Made by a program: the position numbers and the translations under genes. The notes under the pieces are model-generated. The model was not told the DNA's origin. It worked only from the letters and a program-made list of their open reading frames with translations, and did no database searches. From Halopolyspora algeriensis (GTDB taxonomy: Bacteria > Actinomycetota > Actinomycetes > Mycobacteriales > Pseudonocardiaceae), in assembly GCF_003337235.1 (NCBI RefSeq), contig NZ_QPJC01000005.1, positions 62,001 to 126,000 of the forward strand: a stretch of 64,000 bases of DNA, read 5' to 3'. Every line of letters starts with the position of its first letter. The first letter of the stretch is position 1. Positions 19,611 through 28,454 of this stretch are shown here, one piece after another.

Positions 19611-20657
19611 ATGCGCATCGGGATGCCGCTGAACTACAGCGGAGGGTTCAAGGAAACGATGGCCGAACTGGCCCTCCACGAGAAAGCCGGCCTGGACATC
19701 GTCTACGTGCCGGAGGCCTACTCCTTCGACGCGGTCAGCCAGATGGGGTTCATCGCCGCCCGCACCGAGAGACTCCAGATCGCCTCCGGCATCCTGCAGA
19801 TCTACACCAGGACCCCCACCTCGACCGCCATGACGGCAGCAGGCCTCGACTACGTCTCGGACGGGCGGTTCACCCTGGGAATCGGAGCCTCCGGACCGCA
19901 GGTGATCGAGGGCTTCCACGGTGTGCCCTACCAGGCTCCGCTGGGACGCACCCGCGAGATCGTGGAGATCTGCCGCAAAGTCTGGCGACGCGAGAAGCTC
20001 ACCCACGAGGGCAAGCACTTCCAGATCCCGCTGCCCGCCGAGCAGGGCACCGGCCTCGGCAAACCGTTGAAGCTGATCAACCATCCCGTGCGCGACCGGA
20101 TCCCGATCATGATCGCGGCAATCGGTCCCAAGAACGTCGCCATGACCGCCGAGATCGCCGAGTCGTGGGAGCCGATCTTCTACGTTCCGGAAAAGGCCCA
20201 CGAAGTCTGGGGGCAGTCGCTGGCCGAGGGCAGAGCCAAGCGTGACGAGACGCTGCCCGAGCTCGACACCGTCGTCCAGGCCCCGCTGGCCATCGGCGAC
20301 GGTCTCGACGACCTGCTGGATTCGATGCGTCCCATGCTGGCGCTCTACATCGGCGGGATGGGCGCCAAGGGGCGCAACTTCTACAACAGTCTCGCGCAGC
20401 GATACGGCTACGAGGCCGAGGCGGAAAAGATCCAGGATCTGTACCTGGACGGCAAGAAGGACGAAGCCGCCGCACACGTGCCCACCGACTTGTTGACCAA
20501 GACATCGCTGATCGGTCCCGAAAGCCACGTCCGCGAGCGGCTGGCGGCACTGAAGGAGTCCGGGGTCACGACCCTCAACGTCACCCCGCTGGCCGGTACC
20601 GCCGACGAGCGGGCCCGCCTGATCGAGCGTATCCGGGCACTTTCCGAGGAGGTCTGA
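19611..20657 (+). CDS. LLM-class F420-dependent oxidoreductase
   Basis: A 348-residue luciferase-like monooxygenase fold enzyme, probably using coenzyme F420, of the mycobacterial Rv3520c-like type. It shows MRIGMPLNYSGGF at the start, the family segment ELALHEKAGLDIVYVPEAYS, GILQIYTRTPTSTAMTAA and RFTLGIGASGPQVIEGFHG. The substrate cannot be deduced. ATG 19611 follows GAGGACGACC; upstream in-frame codons are not conserved in kind. TAATCT at 19503-19508 is a possible -10. It is a single gene with a clear terminator after it. Confidence 0.9.
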   Translation: MRIGMPLNYSGGFKETMAELALHEKAGLDIVYVPEAYSFDAVSQMGFIAARTERLQIASGILQIYTRTPTSTAMTAAGLDYVSDGRFTLGIGASGPQVIEGFHGVPYQAPLGRTREIVEICRKVWRREKLTHEGKHFQIPLPAEQGTGLGKPLKLINHPVRDRIPIMIAAIGPKNVAMTAEIAESWEPIFYVPEKAHEVWGQSLAEGRAKRDETLPELDTVVQAPLAIGDGLDDLLDSMRPMLALYIGGMGAKGRNFYNSLAQRYGYEAEAEKIQDLYLDGKKDEAAAHVPTDLLTKTSLIGPESHVRERLAALKESGVTTLNVTPLAGTADERARLIERIRALSEEV

Positions 20658-20661
20658 GACG

Positions 20662-20695
20662 ACGAGGGGGTGATGCCTCCGCCTCACCCCCTCGT
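20662..20695 (+). terminator. hairpin terminator after the LLM oxidoreductase
   Basis: ACGAGGGGGTGA (20662-20673) pairs perfectly with TCACCCCCTCGT (20684-20695) across a 10-base loop, five bases past the stop codon. There is no U tract, as is common in actinobacteria. Confidence 0.7.
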
Positions 20696-20754
20696 GGGCG
20701 CTTCTCCCCACCGTGGCGCGGTTTCCCCTTCGGCAGCGCGAGAGACTGGGAGAC

Positions 20755-21546
20755 GTGACCACATCGACGCTGTTCCATCTGCTGCCCTTGCGTTCCTACC
20801 GCGCTTCCCCCGACTCGCCGATCACCTCGCCGACTCTCGAACACGAGGGGTTCGTGCACTGCTCACCCGACCTGGAAACCACCCTCGCGGTGGCCAACGG
20901 CCTCTACCGTTCCCACGAGGAACCCATGGTCGCGTTGGAGCTCGACGAGCAGGCCCTGACAGCGCCCGTACACCGGGAAGCGGCGGTGCCGGCCCCACCG
21001 GAGGGGGTGGCCGCCGACACACTGTTCCCGCACGTCTACGGTCCTCTCGACCGTGCGGCGGTCCTCGACGTTCATTACGCGCGCCGCGACGTGCACGGGC
21101 ACTTCCTCGGTTTCGAGCGGCGTGATTGCTGTGCCCGGGAACTCGACCTGCTGCCGCACCCGGAAGGCGGCTGGTACCGGCGTACCTGGACCAGTTCCGT
21201 CACCACCCACGTTGCGGGCAAGCAGGACGAGCGCCCGACCGCAACGGCAATCTACTTCCTGCTGCCCGCCGGACACAGTTCGGCCTGGCACACCGTGGCC
21301 TCGGACGAGCTGTGGCTGTGGCATCGCGGCGGTCCCCTGGTGCTGACCTGCGCCGGCGACGGTCCCCACCCGCAGGCCCGGCAGGAGTCGATCACCCTGG
21401 GCCCGGACATCGCCGCGGGCCAGATGCCGCAGGCGGTGGTCCCGGCGGGGCACTGGCAGCGGGCGGATGCCTCGGCCGAAGCCGAGACGCTGGTCAGCTG
21501 CGTGGTCTCCCCCGGCTTCGACTTCGCGGATTTCCGCACGCTGTGA
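20755..21546 (+). CDS. DUF952-DUF985 fusion protein
   Basis: A 263-residue fusion of two small domains that usually occur separately. Residues 1-115 form a DUF952 domain (TLFHLLPLRSYRA, EGFVHCSPDLETTLAVAN, FPHVYGPLDRAAVLDV), a fold related to ADP-ribose/pseudo-ADP-ribosyltransferase proteins. Residues 130-263 form a DUF985 cupin (ELDLLPHPEGGWYRRTW, TAIYFLLPAGHSSAWHTVASDELW, VVPAGHWQ) with candidate metal-binding His and Glu. Neither domain has a settled function. GTG 20755 has GGGAG five bases upstream. It is a single gene behind the LLM oxidoreductase terminator. Confidence 0.88.
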   Translation: MTTSTLFHLLPLRSYRASPDSPITSPTLEHEGFVHCSPDLETTLAVANGLYRSHEEPMVALELDEQALTAPVHREAAVPAPPEGVAADTLFPHVYGPLDRAAVLDVHYARRDVHGHFLGFERRDCCARELDLLPHPEGGWYRRTWTSSVTTHVAGKQDERPTATAIYFLLPAGHSSAWHTVASDELWLWHRGGPLVLTCAGDGPHPQARQESITLGPDIAAGQMPQAVVPAGHWQRADASAEAETLVSCVVSPGFDFADFRTL

Positions 21547-21595
21547 CGAACGGGCGCGGCGACGACGGAGTGTGCTCGCGGCCGCACCACGCGGC

Positions 21596-22057
21596 TCATC
21601 TCGGCGTGTTCGCCGGTGGGTTGCCGTGGCGCTGGCTGGCCACGCACGCGAGCGCGGCCACCGCCAGCACGCCCGATGCCACGGCCACACGCCCCTGACT
21701 GCGCCTTCCGGGCAGAGAAGCGAACGTGGCCTGCCCGGTCCGCCCCGGCCCGGGCGTACCGCGACGCCGCACAACCTGTCGCGAGTGATCCTCCCGGTGC
21801 CCCACCGGCCTGTTGCGGGACACCGGTGTGCCCGTGGTGCTCGATTCGCGTGCCGCGACTGCGGCGCTCGCTTTCCCCATCCGGTGGGTACGAGCAGGTG
21901 TCGGCTGCTGCCCGGACGGCACGCTGCGCGAACGCGGGCGCCTGCGTGGCCTTCCCCCGACCACGCGCTGCTCGATCCAGCACATCGCCACCAGGGACCC
22001 CAGGATCACCCCGATCCCCCCCGTTGCCGACACCGCGAACACGGCCAAGGTATTCAC
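21596..22057 (-). CDS. possible two-helix membrane protein, weakly supported
   Basis: An open frame of 153 codons with a hydrophobic N-terminal segment (NTLAVFAVSATGGIGVILG then LVAMCWIEQ) and a second hydrophobic segment near the C-terminus (VAVASGVLAVAALACVAS), joined by an Arg/Ser/Thr-rich middle. GTG 22057 has GGGGTGG six bases upstream. No family is recognised. The two hydrophobic ends support a small membrane protein, but the low-complexity middle could equally be non-coding, so this call is tentative. Confidence 0.35.
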   Translation of the reverse strand: MNTLAVFAVSATGGIGVILGSLVAMCWIEQRVVGGRPRRRPRSRSVPSGQQPTPARTHRMGKASAAVAARESSTTGTPVSRNRPVGHREDHSRQVVRRRGTPGPGRTGQATFASLPGRRSQGRVAVASGVLAVAALACVASQRHGNPPANTPR

Positions 22058-22498
22058 AGTCAACCACCCCCGACATGGTTGTTCGCCGCGACGGGCCGCG
22101 CGAAACGCAGCGGGCCCCAGCGGCTCGCGAAGCCGGTTCTCGCACTGCACCGACTTCCACCAAACTTTCCCGTCAACCGTAAGTCGCCGGAACGGTGGAC
22201 GCTGACTCCAGCTCAGCACCTACCACGATAGGAGGAATTTCTGCGGATCGGGGGAATCTTCGTACCTGCCGGGCTGCAGCAGTAGAAGCCACGCTGTGAT
22301 CCTTCCGCCTCGGCGCAGCACAGCGGCCACACGCGACGCTACCCTCGGATAAGGCGCCCACAGCATGAAGGCGGCAAGCCCGGTCGCCTGCCGCCCGGCG
22401 CGAACGCGCAGGATGTCGGAGAAGCAACCGGGCAAGCCGAAGGAGCCCACAACACGTGCGCTCGGGGCGTGTGCTCGACGAAGCGGAGGTGCCCGGCC
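22058..22498. other. intergenic region, no gene seen
   Basis: About 440 bp between divergent small membrane-protein genes. No RNA gene or convincing coding sequence was found. TACCCT at 22340-22345 fits a -10 box for the plus-strand gene, with a leader of about 150 bases. The part near 22200-22260 is relatively AT-rich. Confidence 0.4.
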
Positions 22499-22813
22499 GT
22501 GAAGGGCTACAGCGTCCACCTGCTGTTCCACATACTCGCCACTGTCGTCGGCGTCGCGTGCGGGACAGCGGCCGCCTTGTGGCTGTTCGACCACATGGCC
22601 GTGGCCCTGTGGATACTCCTCGGCGCCCTCCTGCTCGGCATTCTCGTACTTGCCGCCCAGGCGCTCTACATTCGAGGAAACCCGGGCGAGCGATCGCGGC
22701 CACGGCAGGCACGGACCGGCTCTGCGGTGCGGACCGGAACGCGGCCGGACCTGCCTGCCGACATCGGGCAGGAGCCCGGAACGGCGCGTTCCGAACCCCG
22801 GAACCACCGGTAG
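22499..22813 (+). CDS. small membrane protein with cytoplasmic tail
   Basis: A 104-residue protein with two closely spaced hydrophobic helices (about 6-30 and 33-56: VHLLFHILATVVGVACGTAA, VALWILLGALLLGILVLAAQ) and a polar Arg/Pro-rich tail. No family is recognised. GTG 22499 has GGAGG nine bases upstream. It converges with the Gfo/Idh-type gene. The hydrophobic pattern and ribosome site make it more likely real than not. Confidence 0.6.
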   Translation: MKGYSVHLLFHILATVVGVACGTAAALWLFDHMAVALWILLGALLLGILVLAAQALYIRGNPGERSRPRQARTGSAVRTGTRPDLPADIGQEPGTARSEPRNHR

Positions 22814-22853
22814 GAAGGCAAGCAGTGGACGGACGAGGCGGCACCGGCAACGA

Positions 22854-23918
22854 TCAGTGCACGTGCTCGACCGTCCCCGCGGCCGCCGAGCGACGAGCCG
22901 CCTCGATGACCTCCAGGCCGGCGACGGAATCCGCCGGGTCCACCGGTGGCGCTGTCCCGTCGTGCAACGCCCGCGCCACGCCCGCATAGAACGCCTCGTA
23001 ACGTCCGAGCTCGCTCGGCCGGGGGTGAACCTCCTCTCCGGAACCGAGCACGCCCCACCGCTGCGCGGGCTCCTGTCCCCAACCGTCCGCACCCGGCCGC
23101 CTGCCCGCACGGAGATCGTTCTCCTGCGGGTCGAACCCGTACTTGGTGTAGGCGGCCCGGTCACCGAGCACCCGGAAACGAGGGCCGTGCTGGGCCGCGA
23201 GCTTGCTCATCCACAGGTGCGTGCGCACACCTCGCGTATGCGCCAGTGCGACGAACGTGTCGTCGTCGACCTCGACGCCGGGCCTGCGGACGTCGGTTTC
23301 GGCGAACACCGTCGAAACCGGCCCGAAGAGCTGCAACGCCTGATCGATCAGGTGGCTGCCGAGGTCGTAGAGCGCTCCGCCTGCCTCCGCAACCGGGCCC
23401 TGATCCCGCCACGTGGATTTCGGTGCGGGTTCCCACCGCTCGAAGCGCGATTCGAAGCGATGGATCGTGCCGAGCTCGCCGGAGTCGAGTATCACGCCCA
23501 GGGTGAGCATGTCGTTGTCCCAGCGGCGGTTCTGGAACACCGTCAACATCAGCGCACGGTTGCGGGCCTGGTCGATCAGTGCCCGCCCCTGTTCGGCCGT
23601 AACGGTGAACGGTTTGTCGACCACCACGGGCAGGCCGGCCTCCAATGCTGCCGAGGCCAACTCGAAATGCGTTCTGTTCGGGCCGGCGACCACGATCAGA
23701 TCGAGTTCATCGGCCCGGTCGAACAGCGATTGCGGCTGCGCATGCACCGCTGCCTCCGGGTGGTCGGTGCGCACCCGGTGCTGCCGTTCGGGATTCGAGG
23801 TCACGACGGCGTCGAGACGCAGATGGGGGTCCGCGGCAATCAGCGGAGCATGGAAGGCAGCGCCTGCGAGCCCGTATCCGACAAGGCCGACTCTCAGTTC
23901 GTGCGCCGGAGAAGTCAT
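22854..23918 (-). CDS. Gfo/Idh/MocA-family NAD(P)-dependent oxidoreductase
   Basis: A 354-residue oxidoreductase with an N-terminal Rossmann fold (RVGLVGYGLAGAAFHAPLI) and the family lysine in VVVDKPFTVTAEQG, followed by a C-terminal alpha/beta domain with YDLGSHLIDQALQLFGP holding the usual catalytic-region histidine. It resembles the E. coli YdgJ/MviM-like branch acting on sugars or cyclitols; the substrate is not known. ATG 23918 was chosen because the protein proper begins here; no strong ribosome site is present. It sits downstream of, and on the same strand as, the response regulator at 24009, separated by 90 bp. Confidence 0.9.
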   Translation of the reverse strand: MTSPAHELRVGLVGYGLAGAAFHAPLIAADPHLRLDAVVTSNPERQHRVRTDHPEAAVHAQPQSLFDRADELDLIVVAGPNRTHFELASAALEAGLPVVVDKPFTVTAEQGRALIDQARNRALMLTVFQNRRWDNDMLTLGVILDSGELGTIHRFESRFERWEPAPKSTWRDQGPVAEAGGALYDLGSHLIDQALQLFGPVSTVFAETDVRRPGVEVDDDTFVALAHTRGVRTHLWMSKLAAQHGPRFRVLGDRAAYTKYGFDPQENDLRAGRRPGADGWGQEPAQRWGVLGSGEEVHPRPSELGRYEAFYAGVARALHDGTAPPVDPADSVAGLEVIEAARRSAAAGTVEHVH

Positions 23919-24008
23919 GCACTCATTACACCAAGCGACGAGTCCGGGCTCCGCGGCACGGCCTCTCGGTCCCGTGCACACCCGATACGGACACGGCAGG
24001 GTGTCTGC

Positions 24009-24749
24009 TCAGGCGGACGCGGGCCCGGTCGAGCGATCGCGGACAGGAGACCTGCCGCTCGAGCCGTCCTCTCCGGTGAGTACCGCCTGCCCGGGAGAGA
24101 CGAGCCCGGTCTCGTACGCCATGATCACAAGTTGGGTTCGCGAGTTCAGATGCAGCTTCTGCATCACGTGATACAGGTGGGACTTGACCGTCAACTCCGC
24201 CAGGCCGAGGTTGCGGGCGATCTCCGCGTTGGAACCACCCCGCGCCACCTCCAGCAGAACGTCGCATTCCCGTTCGGTCAACGACGCCAACTCGGTGGAG
24301 CAGTCCCGAATCCCCAGATCGGCAAAGCGCTGCAGGAGCCTTCGTGTCACGCTCGGCGCCAGCAGCGCTTCCCCCGACGCTACTGTGCGCACGGCCTTGA
24401 CCAGCTCTTCCGGCGGAGCGTCCTTGAGCAGAAAACCGCTCGCCCCGGCACGCAACGCGGCGTAGACGTACTCGTCGAGATCGTACACGGTCAGCATGAT
24501 CACCGAGGTCTGTGCCTCGGTGATCGTGATGATCTCGCGGGCCGCGGCGATTCCGTCCGTACCGGGCATGCGTACATCCATGAGCACCACGTCGGGGCGG
24601 CGCCGCTTGACCGCGGCCACGGCCGCCTCGCCGTCGGCGGCTTCGGCCAGGACGCGCAGGTCCGGCTCCGCGGACAGCAGCGCGACGAGTCCGCCACGAA
24701 TCATCGCCTGATCGTCTGCGACGACTACGTCCGTGACCGAAGCATTCAC
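24009..24749 (-). CDS. NarL/LuxR-family response regulator
   Basis: A 246-residue response regulator. The receiver domain (residues 5-120) has the acidic pair DD (VVADDQAM), the phospho-acceptor Asp in VVLMDVRMPGTDG and the conserved Lys in GFLLKDAPPEEL. The LuxR-type DNA-binding domain follows (SLTERECDVLLEVARGGSNA, LAELTVKSHLYHVMQKL). It starts 18 bp after the histidine kinase and is the last gene of a five-gene minus-strand unit with CoA-transferase, gcdH and an MFS transporter. The start ATG 24749 has AGGAGG about eleven bases upstream. Targets are unknown, but its operon suggests control of dicarboxylate use. Confidence 0.93.
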   Translation of the reverse strand: MNASVTDVVVADDQAMIRGGLVALLSAEPDLRVLAEAADGEAAVAAVKRRRPDVVLMDVRMPGTDGIAAAREIITITEAQTSVIMLTVYDLDEYVYAALRAGASGFLLKDAPPEELVKAVRTVASGEALLAPSVTRRLLQRFADLGIRDCSTELASLTERECDVLLEVARGGSNAEIARNLGLAELTVKSHLYHVMQKLHLNSRTQLVIMAYETGLVSPGQAVLTGEDGSSGRSPVRDRSTGPASA

Positions 24750-24767
24750 CCCGGACCTCCTCGGGTC

Positions 24768-26003
24768 TCAGGCCAGGTCCGAAATTTCCGGGCACGGTAG
24801 CACGGCCGACAAGTGAAATCCGTTCGCAACAGGATGCGCGGTCAGGGCACCACCGAGCAACGACACGCGCTCACGCAAGCCGATCAGTCCGTGACCCGGC
24901 ACCGACGAGCCCTCCTCATGGGAGACGTCCACCTGGGGCTTTTCCATCTCGGCCGGGGTTTCCGGGTTCGTCGCGTGGTTGGTGACCTCGATATGCAGCG
25001 CCGACCTTCCGTAATCGAGCAGCACTCGCGCGTACCCGGTCGCAGCATGCTTGAGTACGTTCGTCACGGCTTCCTGCACGATGCGGTAGGCCGTGACCTC
25101 CACACTGGGCCCGAGCTCTCGGACCGTCCCACGACGCTCGAGGCGCCACACCACTCCGGTGTCGCGAACGGACTCGACCAGAGCGTCCACTCGGCACAGG
25201 CCCGGCGCGGGGTGCCGGCCCGGATCCGGCTCATCCGGCACCGAGACCGCGGTGCCCGCATGACAGTGCTCCTGCCGGAGCGCGCTCAGCAGGTGACGCA
25301 TCTCCTCCAGCGCCGAACGCGATGTGCGCTCGAGCTCACCCAGAGTTTCCCGCGCATGCTCGGGATTGCGGTCCACCAGGCGACGAGCCACGCCCGCACG
25401 CAGGGCGACCACGGACAGATTGTGCGAGACGATGTCGTGGAATTCGCGGGCGATCCGGGCGCGCTCGACCGTGGCGGCTTCGGCGGCCAACTGGTCCCGG
25501 GCCTGGTCCAGCAGCATCACCGTCTGTTCCAGCTGCTCGGCACGCTGCCGCTTCACGTGCATGGCGCGCCCCCACCCGACGACCATCACGAGATTCACCA
25601 CCGAACCCACGATCGTGAAAACACCCTCGTCCACGGGCTGGAACGGCAGACGAGTCAGGGGCCACACCATGGCGGCTGCGGCAGCGGCCACCGATCCCGC
25701 CAGGTCGGCGCGCAGGCACACCGAGTACACCCCCACGAGGATGGCCAGGTTCAGCACCCCGATCGGGATCTGCAGGTAGCTGAGCACGATCGTGACGACC
25801 AGCATCACGAGCAGTCCCGTCCAGGGCAGATGCCGCCGGACCAGCAGCAGGCTCATGGCCGGAACGCTCAGCAGCAGCGGCCACCACCACAGAGCGCCGG
25901 ACGGACGGGGCGAAAGAACGAGAACGAGAAGATGCGTACCGGCGAAGACCAGCAACAACGCCACGTCGATCGGGAAAGCTCGGGACACGGCCACACGCAA
26001 CAC
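24768..26003 (-). CDS. membrane sensor histidine kinase (HisKA_3 type)
   Basis: About 411 residues. The N-terminal half has five to six membrane helices (PIDVALLLVFAGTHLLVLVL through VVNLVMVVGWG). The dimerisation/phosphoacceptor helix carries the HisKA_3 motif REFHDIVSHNLSVVALRAG with the phospho-His, and the ATPase domain contains IVQEAVTNVLKHA and GHGLIGLRERVSLLGG. It is the partner of the LuxR-type regulator 18 bp downstream. There is no extracellular loop of size, so the signal may be membrane-borne. The start is uncertain (GTG 26003, 25994 or 25988), none with a clear ribosome site. It lies 34 bp after the MFS gene. Confidence 0.88.
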   Translation of the reverse strand: MLRVAVSRAFPIDVALLLVFAGTHLLVLVLSPRPSGALWWWPLLLSVPAMSLLLVRRHLPWTGLLVMLVVTIVLSYLQIPIGVLNLAILVGVYSVCLRADLAGSVAAAAAAMVWPLTRLPFQPVDEGVFTIVGSVVNLVMVVGWGRAMHVKRQRAEQLEQTVMLLDQARDQLAAEAATVERARIAREFHDIVSHNLSVVALRAGVARRLVDRNPEHARETLGELERTSRSALEEMRHLLSALRQEHCHAGTAVSVPDEPDPGRHPAPGLCRVDALVESVRDTGVVWRLERRGTVRELGPSVEVTAYRIVQEAVTNVLKHAATGYARVLLDYGRSALHIEVTNHATNPETPAEMEKPQVDVSHEEGSSVPGHGLIGLRERVSLLGGALTAHPVANGFHLSAVLPCPEISDLA

Positions 26004-26037
26004 GGCATGCAGTATGCATGGATGCCTGCGGGTTCCG

Positions 26038-27216
26038 TCATGACCGGCGGCGGGCAGCCAGCAGAAAGCTCCCGGCCAGAATGGCCACGGCTGCGGCGGC
26101 CAGCCACGCACTACGCAGGCCGGCGTGCTCGGCGAGCAGCCCGAACAGCAACGGGCCGCCACTCCCACCGATGTAGACACCCGTCTGGGTGACCGACGTG
26201 GCGCCAGCCACTCTCCCCGGATTCAGGTGTGCGACCGCGAAGTTCAGCAGTCCCGGCCATGCCCATCCCGCACCGAAGCCGACGATCGCTCCCAGGAGGA
26301 ACGGTGTGGTGGTGCCGAGCGCCATCAGGCCGTACCCGAGCGATCCCACGAACAGCATCGTCGTAATGACCCGCAGGGTGTCGGGATTCTTGCGGTCGGC
26401 TGCCACCCCGGCCAGCAACCGGACCGCGAGCCCGGCCGCCGACCCCAGGGACAACACCAGACCGGCTGCTGCGGGGCCGAAACCGACCTGCACCGCCGTC
26501 GTGGTGACGAACGCTCCCAGCGCGTTCGCCGCTGCCGAGCCCAACCCGGCAGCCGCAGCCAGCAGAAGCAACGCTGCGCGCCCACTTCCCGAGGAGGACT
26601 CCTGCGCCGACCCGGCCCCGTGGCTGTCGGCAGCCGGTGATCCGGGCACGAACAGCGCCGCGCAGCACCCCGTCACGGCCGCCAGCACGAAGGCCCAACG
26701 CCAACCGATCGTCAGGGCCACGGCGGGGACGGCAAGACCGGACAGCAGGGTCGCTGCGGGAATCGAGGCCTGCTTGACCCCGAACGCCGTGGCCCGGACA
26801 CGCACGGGAACGTTCTGCGTGATCAGCAGATTGGCCGCGGGCTGGCCCAACGAGTTCGGCAACCCGGCCAGCCACACGACCGCGATCAGCCAGGCGGCGT
26901 TATCACTGGCGCCCAAGCCGAGCAGGCACAGTGAGCTTCCGACCGCGGCCAGCCGCATGGCACGCGAGGCACCGATGCGCTCGACCACCCATCCCATGGC
27001 CCGGGAAGCCAGTGCGGCCACTCCGAAGAACCCGGCCGTGCCGAGTCCCAGGACGGCCGCACCGAATCCGAGTTCGCGCTGAAGCTGGACACCGAGCCCG
27101 CCGACCAGGAAGACGGGAAGGATCCCGGCGGTGACCACGGCGGCCACCGGCACGAGGGTGCGCACCGTGCCTGCACGGGCGTGCCTCATCGAGTGGGGCT
27201 TCACCGCGTCAGTCAC
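26038..27216 (-). CDS. MFS transporter, probably cotranscribed with gcdH
   Basis: A 392-residue major facilitator superfamily protein with about twelve hydrophobic segments and the loop motif GWVVERIGASRAMR between helices 2 and 3. It resembles the CynX/NNP-like group of small-anion or organic-acid permeases. The GTG start lies inside the end of gcdH (the sequence GTGACTGA serves both), so the two are translationally coupled. Given its neighbours, uptake of glutarate or a related dicarboxylate is a reasonable inference, but export is not excluded. Confidence 0.9.
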   Translation of the reverse strand: MTDAVKPHSMRHARAGTVRTLVPVAAVVTAGILPVFLVGGLGVQLQRELGFGAAVLGLGTAGFFGVAALASRAMGWVVERIGASRAMRLAAVGSSLCLLGLGASDNAAWLIAVVWLAGLPNSLGQPAANLLITQNVPVRVRATAFGVKQASIPAATLLSGLAVPAVALTIGWRWAFVLAAVTGCCAALFVPGSPAADSHGAGSAQESSSGSGRAALLLLAAAAGLGSAAANALGAFVTTTAVQVGFGPAAAGLVLSLGSAAGLAVRLLAGVAADRKNPDTLRVITTMLFVGSLGYGLMALGTTTPFLLGAIVGFGAGWAWPGLLNFAVAHLNPGRVAGATSVTQTGVYIGGSGGPLLFGLLAEHAGLRSAWLAAAAVAILAGSFLLAARRRS

Positions 27217-28402
27217 GGAAGGCGGGGATTCCCGTCATGGCCTGGCCGATGGTCAAGGCGTGCATCTCACCGGTGCCCTCGTAGGTCAGCACCGATTCGA
27301 GATTGGTCATGTGCCGGATCACAGGGTATTCGAGGGAGATGCCGTTCGCACCCAGCACGGTCCGCGCAGTGCGCGCGACTTCCAGCGCCCCGCGCACGTT
27401 GTCCAGCTTGCCGAAACTCACCTGCTGCGGCAGCAGCGTTCCGGCATCCTTGCGGCGGCCGAGATGCAGCGCCAACAATCGTCCATTGTTGACCCTGACC
27501 GCCATGTCGGCCAACTTGGACTGGGTCAACTGGAAACCGGCGATCGGCTTGCCGAACTGCTCGCGGCTGCGGGAGTAGTCCAGCGCCGCCTCCAGGCAGT
27601 TGCGCGCCGCACCCGTGGCTCCCCAGACAATCCCGTAGCGGGCCTCGTTGAGGCAGCTCAGCGGGCCACGCAGGCCCACGGCCTCGGGCAGCGCCGCCTC
27701 ATCGGGCACACGCACCTCGTCCAGTACCAGCTCGCTGGTCACCGAGGCACGCAGGGACAGCTTCTGCGTGATCTCGGGAGCCGAGAAACCGGGGGTGTCA
27801 GTGGGGACCACGAAGCCACGCACCCCCTCGTCGGTCCGGGCCCAGACGACGGCGACATCGGCCACACTGCCGTTGGTGATCCACATCTTGCGCCCGTTGA
27901 GCACCCAGTCCGAGCCGTCCCGGCGCGCCCAGGTCCGCATCGAAGCGGGATCGGAACCGTGGTCGGGCTCGGTGAGTCCGAAGCAGCCGATCGCCTCCCC
28001 GGCCGCCATCTTCGGCAGCCACTGCTGCTTGTGCTCCTCCGAGCCCCATCGCCAGATCGCGAACATCGCCAGCGAGCCCTGCACCGACACCAGCGACCGC
28101 AAGCCCGAATCGCAGGCCTCGAGCTCCTCGCAGGCCACGCCGTAGTCCACCGCCGACATCCCGGCGCATCCGTACCCTTGCAGGTGCATACCGAGTACGC
28201 CGAGTTTGCCCAGTTCTCGAGCGAGATCGCGGATGCCGGGCAACTCGCCGCGCTCGAACCAGTCGCCGACGTACGGCGTCACGTGGTCCCGGCACAGGGC
28301 GCGCACGCTGTCGCGGATCGCGAGTTGCTCGGTGCTGAGCTCGCCGTCGATCCCCAGCGGGTCGTACGGGTCGAACTCGGGGCGGGTGCCGCTGGCATTC
28401 AT
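27209..28402 (-). CDS. gcdH: glutaryl-CoA dehydrogenase
   Basis: A 397-residue acyl-CoA dehydrogenase of the glutaryl-CoA dehydrogenase clade. It has FGLTEPDHGSDPASM and KMWITNGSVADVAVVWAR for FAD binding, the GCDH-like tract LNEARYGIVWGATGAA, and the catalytic glutamate in VLTYEGTGEMHALTIG. The reaction oxidises and decarboxylates glutaryl-CoA to crotonyl-CoA, passing electrons to ETF. Of GTG 28405 and ATG 28402, the ATG has GGAGG six bases upstream and is preferred. It lies 52 bp after the CoA-transferase and overlaps the MFS gene by 8 bases. Confidence 0.93.
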   Translation of the reverse strand: MNASGTRPEFDPYDPLGIDGELSTEQLAIRDSVRALCRDHVTPYVGDWFERGELPGIRDLARELGKLGVLGMHLQGYGCAGMSAVDYGVACEELEACDSGLRSLVSVQGSLAMFAIWRWGSEEHKQQWLPKMAAGEAIGCFGLTEPDHGSDPASMRTWARRDGSDWVLNGRKMWITNGSVADVAVVWARTDEGVRGFVVPTDTPGFSAPEITQKLSLRASVTSELVLDEVRVPDEAALPEAVGLRGPLSCLNEARYGIVWGATGAARNCLEAALDYSRSREQFGKPIAGFQLTQSKLADMAVRVNNGRLLALHLGRRKDAGTLLPQQVSFGKLDNVRGALEVARTARTVLGANGISLEYPVIRHMTNLESVLTYEGTGEMHALTIGQAMTGIPAFRD

Positions 28403-28454
28403 CACTAGCCTCCTCGAAAACGGACGTCACGCGTGGGATGTGCCCGGCACGGCC

